Of a stretch of DNA of 5,524 nucleotides, positions 1 through 4,887 are shown one piece after another. Each line of letters starts with the position of its first letter. The stretch's first letter is position 1. Location: contig WQTL01000328.1 of the NCBI GenBank assembly GCA_009786275.1, positions 1 to 5,524 on the forward strand, read 5' to 3'. The notes beneath the pieces are model-generated. The model was not told the DNA's origin, made no database searches, and was given only the letters and a program-made list of their open reading frames with translations. The stretch is from Bacillota bacterium (GTDB lineage: Bacteria; Bacillota; Clostridia; Oscillospirales; Acutalibacteraceae). A program made the translations under genes and the position numbers.

Positions 1-1
1 G

Positions 2-2683
2 GCAAGCAACGATGAATTTCCCAACGGTATCTTTCCGGAGGGCACTTCCGGTTATTTCAACACCGCCGTCCCCGTCGCCCTTCCATTTCCGGGTCTCCCA
101 ACCGACACAAGGGATTCCAGGGTTCCCGGCGCTATCCCCAATACGCCCGAAGCCCTCATCGGGACAAAAACCAGAGACCACGTATTGTTTTTCCCGCGGG
201 AAATGGATATGACAGACCCGATCCATCCCGTTGTGAAAACCCCTTCCATCGTGCGCTTCGGGGGCTACAACGCCCCGGCCTGGTTCGACTACGTCTATAC
301 GGAGCAGTTGGACATCGAGTCTTTGGAATTTGATATAGTACCGCAGTTATGGGACTTTCATACCATGAAACGAACGGGCTTCATGTTCCTGTGCAGGCGC
401 AACGTCAAACCTAAGCTCCCTGCGGACAAAAACGGCGATGGCGTGATCGAATACAACGCAAACTACTCCTCCAGCAGTGCGGCGAACTTCACTACCTATG
501 TTAATGACTCGGAATATGACGCCAGCAACGGCACCATCAGCGGGTACATGTTCAATGTCGTCGCGCTTAGAGAGAACTCGAACGGTAATGATCACGATAC
601 CTTTACCGGCCCTCAGAGCGGACGCATCAATTTCGAGCTGTACTATGTTCAAGATATGAACATCGATGCCTTCAACGCTTACCTCAAAAGCCTGATGCCG
701 GGCGCAACAACATATTTTGGACAGGTATCGGCCAACAGTACAACTACCGGTCAAACGAATACCAGGCTTGGAATAACGGATCTCGGAACGGGAACAGGAG
801 CACAAACGATTAGCGGCGGCCAGCGCAACCTCTCCCGGCCGAACAACTCCAGGATTACCCCCATGACTGCTAATACGACCACCCATAGTACTGTTGCGAC
901 GAATCTGGGAACTTATACCTCCTCCGCGAATCTCACCAACTACGGCTTCACCAATACCACATATTATACGCATGGCACCGGCATCACCGGCAATTCCGGC
1001 AGGTGCCTGCCCAGATGCAGCACCGCACCAGTCAATATCACCAAGCAGGCCTCCGTTACCATCCCCAATTATATTTTTACCAACCGACAGAACACCGGCA
1101 CCGCGTCCCGGCAGGGGAAAATGCACATCGAGTTGGAGGTCACCGAAACTGATTTCAAAATCTATCTTACGGACGTGGAAGGGGTTAGGAACCAAGCCAA
1201 CCCAGCAGTCATGGACAGTCAACTCAACGGCGGCAGTCGTTTTCTGCTGTTTACGGATACCTTCGCCACCAAGAATTCCATTACCGGGGTAGTCACCCCA
1301 CTCGGTACCCGTCCGGTGACCGGCGACGGCTTCGGCCTTTTTATGCAGAACTACAACCACAACTGCCCGCAGCTGACGGTGGCGGAGTTCCAGGATTTTG
1401 CTTTGAAAAAGCGCGAACCCGACCAGTTCAACGACGCGACGGTGGAATTCTATAACCTCAATCTCCCCGAAAGCGACCCCAACGCGGAACTGCGTCCTGT
1501 ATTCAGCTACTATGACGCTACGGGCCAGGAATTGAAGCCGGGCGTGGATACCTACAACGTGATGCCGCCCCCGGTGCTGGTTTCCCCCCACGACGGCAAA
1601 ACCTATTACTACTTCAAGTCCGACCGCGACGGCTACGAATACGACGGCACGCACACATACAACGGCGTTTTACACCCCAATACCGGCGGCATCGGGCTTA
1701 CAGACATACCCGTGTTCGACGACAATGCCAACAACAACACGAAGCTGTATTATATTGAAAAGCCCGCCATAGAGAAGCACGCGCAGTTGATGCGCAAGGA
1801 CGGCTCGGGCAACTTCGTCGCCGAAGGCGTGGACAGGGACGGCTCGGATTCGGACTACCAGGAGTTCGAGTACACCGAGCACCTGCAATACACCATCACC
1901 CTGAGCAACCCCAACGTGGAACCCCTCGCCGGCCCCGCCATCATGCAGATCGTCGACGTGCTGCCCCCCGGCCTGAAGTACGTCAAATCCAGCCCGCAGC
2001 TGCAAACGGCCCCCCCCGAGCTAGACGGCAACGGGCGGCAGATTCTCGTCTGGAATGTATATGATATTGATCTGAACGGCGTGCCGGCGAACAACGGCTC
2101 GACCGACGGCACGGTTTCCGTCACGGTGGAGGTATCCGTGGATCCGAGCGGCTATTGCAAGACCTTCGTCAACGGCGCGGACCTCTATGCCCCCAGCACC
2201 GGCTTGGATATCAGTTCCAACCTGGTGTACCATGAAGCGCTGCCCCTCCGGCTGCACGTGCGGCAAATTGTGCTGGGCGAGGTGTCGTCCATGGATCTGC
2301 CCCTTATAGGCTACCTGCGGCTTGACAATGACGGCCAAATGCTCCCGACAATCTGTTTCAGCGGCCGGGACGGGATGCCCGTGGATTTTGCCACATACTC
2401 ATTTCTGCTCAGCGATGACCCGGAATATTTCGTTCGGCTAATCGTCCCGCAGAACTTCACCTATGAGGGCTACCTGAGCCGTGAGGACGATAACCATGTG
2501 AGCGCCGTGCGCATTTTGCCGCCGCCCGACATCGGCGGCGTGCCCAACGGGGAAATCCTGTTGGATTTCAGCGATACCGGCGAGCTTTGGCTCACGATGT
2601 ACATCACAGCGCATGGGGACCCCAGCAAGGATCACTTCGAAAGTTATGCCAGCAACAATTTCGGGCAAGTGGATCCACCCTAA
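2..2683 (+). CDS. Large surface/secreted protein with lectin-like sandwich and DUF11-type domain, 5' end outside window
   Basis: The frame is open from base 2 to the TAA at 2681-2683 (893 visible codons), so the gene begins upstream of the window. The TTG at 185 has no ribosome binding site and should not be used as a start. Visible residues about 80-470 read like a concanavalin/legume-lectin type sandwich: LWDFHTMKRTGFMF near 120, ISGYMFNVV, FELYYVQDMNIDAFNAYL, and GDGFGLFMQNYNHNC near 440. Two long Asn/Thr/Ser/Gly-rich insertions interrupt it, one of them carrying a calcium-loop-like DKNGDGVIE at 425-451. Residues about 587-743 match the DUF11 pattern (YTITLSNPN, DVLPPGLKYV, LVWNV, FVNGADL). 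Residues 747-893 form a separate C-terminal domain beginning LRLHVRQIVLG. No LPXTG motif, hydrophobic tail or S-layer repeat is seen, so attachment is unknown. The signal peptide would lie outside the window. Domain calls are from remembered patterns. Binding of glycans or adhesion is inference. Confidence 0.85.
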   Translation, partial: ASNDEFPNGIFPEGTSGYFNTAVPVALPFPGLPTDTRDSRVPGAIPNTPEALIGTKTRDHVLFFPREMDMTDPIHPVVKTPSIVRFGGYNAPAWFDYVYTEQLDIESLEFDIVPQLWDFHTMKRTGFMFLCRRNVKPKLPADKNGDGVIEYNANYSSSSAANFTTYVNDSEYDASNGTISGYMFNVVALRENSNGNDHDTFTGPQSGRINFELYYVQDMNIDAFNAYLKSLMPGATTYFGQVSANSTTTGQTNTRLGITDLGTGTGAQTISGGQRNLSRPNNSRITPMTANTTTHSTVATNLGTYTSSANLTNYGFTNTTYYTHGTGITGNSGRCLPRCSTAPVNITKQASVTIPNYIFTNRQNTGTASRQGKMHIELEVTETDFKIYLTDVEGVRNQANPAVMDSQLNGGSRFLLFTDTFATKNSITGVVTPLGTRPVTGDGFGLFMQNYNHNCPQLTVAEFQDFALKKREPDQFNDATVEFYNLNLPESDPNAELRPVFSYYDATGQELKPGVDTYNVMPPPVLVSPHDGKTYYYFKSDRDGYEYDGTHTYNGVLHPNTGGIGLTDIPVFDDNANNNTKLYYIEKPAIEKHAQLMRKDGSGNFVAEGVDRDGSDSDYQEFEYTEHLQYTITLSNPNVEPLAGPAIMQIVDVLPPGLKYVKSSPQLQTAPPELDGNGRQILVWNVYDIDLNGVPANNGSTDGTVSVTVEVSVDPSGYCKTFVNGADLYAPSTGLDISSNLVYHEALPLRLHVRQIVLGEVSSMDLPLIGYLRLDNDGQMLPTICFSGRDGMPVDFATYSFLLSDDPEYFVRLIVPQNFTYEGYLSREDDNHVSAVRILPPPDIGGVPNGEILLDFSDTGELWLTMYITAHGDPSKDHFESYASNNFGQVDPP

Positions 2684-2691
2684 TTGAAATG

Positions 2692-2697
2692 CTCCTT
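2692..2697 (-). promoter_or_regulatory. Orphan Shine-Dalgarno (AAGGAG) on the minus strand
   Basis: The minus strand reads AAGGAG here, about 16-21 bases downstream of the start point predicted from the minus-strand promoter at 2748-2720. No ATG, GTG or TTG follows at the usual 5-10 base spacing. The first candidate is a GTG 13 bases away that opens only a 24-codon frame inside the 3' end of the surface gene. The site looks like the leader of a gene that has been lost or replaced. Confidence 0.4.
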
Positions 2698-2719
2698 CAA
2701 GTAGGTTTGGGTTATCCCC

Positions 2720-2748
2720 ATTATAGCCTTTTCGCGGCGTAAAAGCAA
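2720..2748 (-). promoter_or_regulatory. Minus-strand sigma-A type promoter facing the surface gene
   Basis: Read on the minus strand, TTGCTT (2748-2743) is followed by exactly 17 bases and a perfect TATAAT (2725-2720). Transcription would start near 2713, inside the imperfect palindrome GGGTTATCCC (2709-2718), and run into the 3' end of the surface gene in the antisense direction. A Shine-Dalgarno follows but no gene does. An inverted repeat CCACG-N14-CGTGG (2757-2780) lies just upstream of the -35 box and could be an operator, though it is short. The match to consensus is good; activity is inferred. Confidence 0.55.
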
Positions 2749-2841
2749 GCTATTTTCCACGGCCATTATTACCCACGTGGCCCTGCGCCGCTTTCATATA
2801 GGCGGTTCGACGGCTCCGTCCGCGTGACATCTTACCCTTTC

Positions 2842-2866
2842 GGGCGGTGGATTGCAAGCCCTTTTT
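2842..2866 (+). terminator. Weak candidate terminator downstream of the surface gene
   Basis: GGGC (2842-2845) can pair with GCCC (2858-2861) across a 12-base loop and is followed at once by five T, then a second run of five T at 2871-2875. Four base pairs is a poor stem, so this is a candidate only. No better plus-strand terminator is visible between the surface gene stop and the hairpin at 3346-3374. Confidence 0.22.
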
Positions 2867-2887
2867 CAAATTTTTCGGGGTCATTGA

Positions 2888-3199
2888 ATGAACCCGCGCC
2901 CGCGCTTGGGCAGCGAAATGGCCCCGGCACGAAACAAAGAAAAGCCCCGCCTCGATATGCTCGAAGCGGGGTGCGGGCGCTATCTGGAAAAGATGCAGTT
3001 TCCTATTGGCGTCTACAATAGCAGCTTCAGACCGCCCAAGCACGAGATCGAATCCTTCGCCCGGTGCATCTTCCCGGCAATCCAGGCTGGGCGCTTTGGG
3101 CACCATAGCATAGATGTGGCCATGCTGGGGCTGGATAAAAAGCTGGGCCGGGCGGATTATAAGAGCGATCACGTGATTCACCCTGTTGGCTATTTCTGA
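2888..3199 (+). CDS. Doubtful 103-codon frame, possible remnant of a mobile-element small protein
   Basis: The frame runs from ATG 2888 to TGA 3197-3199 with no clear ribosome binding site at any of its early ATG codons (2888, 2918, 2957, 2993). The stretch from about 2993 to 3090 has coding-like third-position GC and reads MQFPIGVYNS followed by HEIESFARCIFPAIQA. That second segment recalls, from memory only, short hypothetical proteins of Clostridia mobile elements in which a similar helix is followed by an acidic FFESEEG-type segment. Here the continuation is absent and the tail (GRFGHHSIDV onward) looks unrelated, so it may be a truncated remnant. A minus-strand terminator hairpin lies inside the frame at 2945-2971, which argues against an intact gene. 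The frame stops 27 bases before the 20-codon frame at 3227. Confidence 0.28.
   Translation: MNPRPRLGSEMAPARNKEKPRLDMLEAGCGRYLEKMQFPIGVYNSSFRPPKHEIESFARCIFPAIQAGRFGHHSIDVAMLGLDKKLGRADYKSDHVIHPVGYF
2931..2971 (-). terminator. Intrinsic terminator on the minus strand
   Basis: Read on the minus strand, CCCCGC (2971-2966) pairs with GCGGGG (2950-2945). The stem continues past one mismatch as TCGA/TCGA around a 5-base loop (2960-2956). After a CT step comes a T-rich tract ending near 2931 (CTTTTCTTTGTTTC). The plus strand has no T-run after the hairpin, so the terminator works in one direction only. It would end a transcript coming from the promoter at 3227-3199. Confidence 0.62.
2931..3192 (-). 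ncRNA. Possible minus-strand small transcript of about 260 nt
   Basis: A minus-strand promoter with an extended -10 box (3227-3199) and a minus-strand intrinsic terminator (2971-2931) bracket a unit that would start near 3192 and be about 260 nt long. It does not resemble 6S RNA, RNase P RNA, tmRNA or SRP RNA in any motif I could recognise. A frame beginning with GTG at 3181 is open throughout, but it has no ribosome binding site and reads through the terminator, so an untranslated RNA is preferred. The RNA would be antisense to the doubtful plus-strand frame at 2888-3199. No expression evidence is available; this is inference from the two signals. Confidence 0.3.
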
Positions 3200-3227
3200 T
3201 TATAACACACTGACGGAGGCAGTGCAA
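3199..3227 (-). promoter_or_regulatory. Minus-strand promoter with extended -10 box
   Basis: On the minus strand TGTTATAAT gives a perfect TATAAT (3204-3199) with the TGn extension directly before it. At a 17-base spacing lies TTGCAC (3227-3222), which matches only the first three bases of the -35 consensus. Extended -10 promoters often tolerate a weak -35. The predicted start is near 3192. The -35 box overlaps the start codon of the 20-codon plus-strand frame. Confidence 0.45.
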
Positions 3228-3289
3228 TGGAAGATTTAAAAAGTCTGCTCGAAAACATTTATAAAAATATTTTGGGCAAGATGTTTTAA
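3227..3289 (+). CDS. Candidate 20-residue amphipathic peptide
   Basis: ATG 3227 to TAA 3287-3289 encodes MEDLKSLLENIYKNILGKMF. A Shine-Dalgarno GGAGG (3215-3219) lies 7 bases before the ATG, which is ideal spacing. Hydrophobic residues at 4, 7, 8, 11, 12, 15, 16, 19 and 20 would line one face of an alpha helix, with Glu, Asp, Lys and Asn on the other and a net charge near zero. A strong terminator follows 57 bases after the stop. Possible roles include a secreted or membrane-active peptide, a leader peptide, or the surviving start of a truncated gene. No promoter of its own is convincing: a TATAAC at 3201-3206 would start transcription at the Shine-Dalgarno itself. I do not recognise the family. 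Confidence 0.33.
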   Translation: MEDLKSLLENIYKNILGKMF

Positions 3290-3345
3290 AAAGATAGTCG
3301 GTTTTGTGATTTTCGCTCATGTCCGCATGGAACCGGATAGCTGCG

Positions 3346-3380
3346 AAGCCCCGGGCGGTTTCCCTTTGGGGCTTGTTTTT
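3346..3380 (+). terminator. Strong intrinsic terminator before the sugar operon
   Basis: AAGCCCC (3346-3352) pairs with GGGGCTT (3368-3374), and inside it GGG (3353-3355) can pair with CCC (3362-3364), leaving a TTT bulge. The stem is followed by G and five T (3376-3380). It ends plus-strand transcription from upstream, either the 20-codon frame or readthrough from the surface gene. Its T-run overlaps the -35 box of the next promoter. Confidence 0.7.
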
Positions 3381-3401
3381 CCCGGACAGATGGTGTATAA
3401 T
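3373..3401 (+). promoter_or_regulatory. Sigma-A type promoter of the isomerase-kinase operon
   Basis: TTGTTT (3373-3378), a 17-base spacer and a perfect TATAAT (3396-3401) precede the isomerase. The predicted start near 3408 leaves a leader of about 28 bases, too short for a riboswitch or attenuator. I saw no clear catabolite-repression (cre) palindrome or other operator near it, so regulation cannot be read from the sequence. Its -35 box lies within the tail of the upstream terminator. Confidence 0.75.
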
Positions 3402-3420
3402 GGCGACACACATAAAAAAA

Positions 3421-3428
3421 GGAGGAGG
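3421..3428 (+). promoter_or_regulatory. Ribosome binding site that fixes the isomerase start
   Basis: GGAGGAGG, preceded by seven A, ends 7 bases before ATG 3436. This is a near-perfect Shine-Dalgarno and shows that translation starts at 3436. The in-frame ATG at 3319 is 117 bases upstream, before the terminator and promoter, and cannot be the start. Confidence 0.85.
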
Positions 3429-3435
3429 TACCGCT

Positions 3436-4887
3436 ATGCTCCCCAACATCCCGCAAGTGAGCCCCGGCATTGTGGCCGTATCGCGTTCGTGCTTCCCGAA
3501 GGCCCTCAGCGAGCGCCGCCGCGCCGCCATCGTCTCGCATTACGGCGGCGGGCTGTACGAATGCCCTGTCACCGTTGAAAACGAGCTGGACGCCCGGCGG
3601 GCCGTCGACGACGTCGTTGCCAACGGCGTGAACGCCCTGGTAGTCTTCCTGGGCAATTTCGGCCCCGAAACCCCCGAAACCCTGCTGGCCGAGTGGTTCC
3701 CCGGGCCCGTGATGTTCATCGCCGCGGCGGAGGGCGACGGCGACCTCTTCGACGGGCGGGGCGACGCCTACTGCGGCATGCTCAACTGCTCGTATAATTT
3801 GGGCCTGCGGTGCCTGCCGGCCTACCTGCCGGAATCCCCCGTGGGCACAGCTGAAGAGCTCTCCGGACAGATCGCCGGCTTCCTCCCCGTCGCAAGGGCG
3901 GTTCTGGGCCTGCGGGGCCTGAAGATCATCGCCTTCGGCCCCCGGCCGGACGACTTCCTGGCCTGCAACGCGCCCGTCAAGGCGCTGTACGGCTTGGGCG
4001 TCGCCATTGAGGAAAACAGCGAGCTGGACCTTCTGGCGGCCTATAACAAGCACATGGGCGATTCCCGCGTCCCCGCCAAAATCGCCGAAATGAAAGCTGA
4101 ATTGTGCGGCGACAACCCCTATGCGGGCATCCTCCCGCGCCTGGCGCAGTACGAGCTCACCCTGGAGGACTGGGCTGCCGAACACATCGGTGCGCGTAAG
4201 TACGTCGCCTTCGCGAACAAATGCTGGCCCGCCTTTCAGACGGAGTTCAAATTCGTGCCCTGCTATGTCAACAGCCGCCTGGCGGCCCGTGGCATCCCCG
4301 CGGCCTGCGAGGTGGATATCTACGGCGCGCTGTCGGAGTACATCGGCGCGTGCGTCTCCGGCGCGGCAACCACCCTGCTGGACATCAACAACACCGTGCC
4401 CGCCTCCATCCATGCGAACTGCTCCGGTGACACCTTCATGGGCTTCCACTGCGGCAACACCTGCGCCGCGCGGCTGAAAAACCCCCGCATGGGCTACCAG
4501 CGGATCATGAAGCGCGGCCTGGAGCCCGACGCGCCCGCGCCGGACATCACCCGGGGCACCCTGGAGGGCAACCTCAGGCCCGGGGACGTCACGCTGTATC
4601 GCCTGCAATCCACCGCCGATACCCGGCTGAAGGCCTACGCCGCCCAGGGGCAAATCCTCGACCTGGACTGCGAAAGCTTCGGCTCCATCGGCGTGTTCGC
4701 CATCCCGGAGATGGGGCGGTTCTACCGCCATGTGCTGATCGAAAAGCGCTTCCCCCATCACGCAGCCGTGGCCTTCGGGCATCACGGCAGGGCGCTGTTC
4801 GAGGTGTTCAAGTACTTGGGAATAGACGATATTTCCTACAATCAGCCCCGGCAAATCCCGTATCCAAAGGAGAATCCGTTCGCATGA
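3436..4887 (+). CDS. L-fucose/L-arabinose isomerase family protein
   Basis: A complete protein of 483 aa that should interconvert an aldose and its ketose in the cytoplasm with a divalent metal, probably Mn2+. The whole length reads like the fucose isomerase-like branch common in Clostridia. Residues 66-80 (NALVVFLGNFGPETP) and 160-180 fit the substrate/Rossmann-like N-terminal domains, and 277-302 holds YVNSRLAARGIPAACEVDIYG-type sequence in the active-site region. Likely metal ligands, placed by memory of FucI/AraA, are Glu292 (CEVDIYGAL), Asp316 (LLDINN), His338 (FHCGN), and a C-terminal His among 441-442 or 449-450. The stretch 319-333 between LLDINN and DTFMGFHCGN seems shorter than in relatives I remember. 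The start at 3436 is set by the strong ribosome binding site. The stop overlaps the kinase start by ATGA. The true sugar (L-fucose, L-arabinose, D-arabinose or another) is not determined. Confidence 0.93.
   Translation: MLPNIPQVSPGIVAVSRSCFPKALSERRRAAIVSHYGGGLYECPVTVENELDARRAVDDVVANGVNALVVFLGNFGPETPETLLAEWFPGPVMFIAAAEGDGDLFDGRGDAYCGMLNCSYNLGLRCLPAYLPESPVGTAEELSGQIAGFLPVARAVLGLRGLKIIAFGPRPDDFLACNAPVKALYGLGVAIEENSELDLLAAYNKHMGDSRVPAKIAEMKAELCGDNPYAGILPRLAQYELTLEDWAAEHIGARKYVAFANKCWPAFQTEFKFVPCYVNSRLAARGIPAACEVDIYGALSEYIGACVSGAATTLLDINNTVPASIHANCSGDTFMGFHCGNTCAARLKNPRMGYQRIMKRGLEPDAPAPDITRGTLEGNLRPGDVTLYRLQSTADTRLKAYAAQGQILDLDCESFGSIGVFAIPEMGRFYRHVLIEKRFPHHAAVAFGHHGRALFEVFKYLGIDDISYNQPRQIPYPKENPFA

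Larger units (their letters stand above)
2684..3435. other. Signal-rich intergenic block between surface gene and sugar operon
   Basis: About 750 bases separate the two secure plus-strand genes. The block has no convincing long gene. It holds two minus-strand promoters, a minus-strand terminator, an orphan minus-strand Shine-Dalgarno, a doubtful plus-strand frame of 103 codons, a 20-codon plus-strand frame, a plus-strand terminator and the sugar operon promoter, each listed separately. A minus-strand frame also stays open from a GTG at 3181 down to 2750, but it runs through the terminator hairpin and lacks a ribosome binding site. Signals facing both ways in so short a space suggest a remnant of an inserted module or a small-RNA locus rather than a plain spacer. 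Confidence 0.6.

Noticed and set aside
347..1654. Minus-strand frame of 435 codons opposite the surface gene
   Set aside because: The plus strand carries recognisable domain patterns in one continuous frame; the minus reading has no domain logic or start signals.
2809..2820. Perfect inverted repeat GACGG-CT-CCGTC
   Set aside because: Five base pairs around a two-base gap are expected by chance in GC-rich DNA, and no T-run or promoter element adjoins it.
2750..3181. Minus-strand 143-codon frame from GTG 3181, or its 44-codon internal part starting at 2884
   Set aside because: Neither start has a Shine-Dalgarno and the long version runs through a terminator hairpin. The short basic version resembles nothing I know. 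Kept only as an alternative to the small RNA.
3177..3206. Plus-strand promoter TTCACC-18-TATAAC for the 20-codon frame
   Set aside because: Both boxes are weak and the start point would fall on the Shine-Dalgarno, leaving almost no leader.
3319..3435. N-terminal extension of the isomerase from ATG 3319
   Set aside because: It would translate through a terminator and the promoter, has no ribosome binding site, and the protein family pattern begins at residue NIPQVSPGIVAV just after ATG 3436.
3290..3435. Catabolite-repression (cre) site or riboswitch ahead of the sugar operon
   Set aside because: No sequence fitting the cre palindrome was found near the promoter, and the predicted leader of about 28 bases is too short for a riboswitch.
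3286..4854. Minus-strand frame of 522 codons opposite the isomerase
   Set aside because: It mirrors a clearly homologous plus-strand gene in high-GC DNA, where antisense frames stay open by codon bias; it has no ribosome binding site and resembles no known protein.
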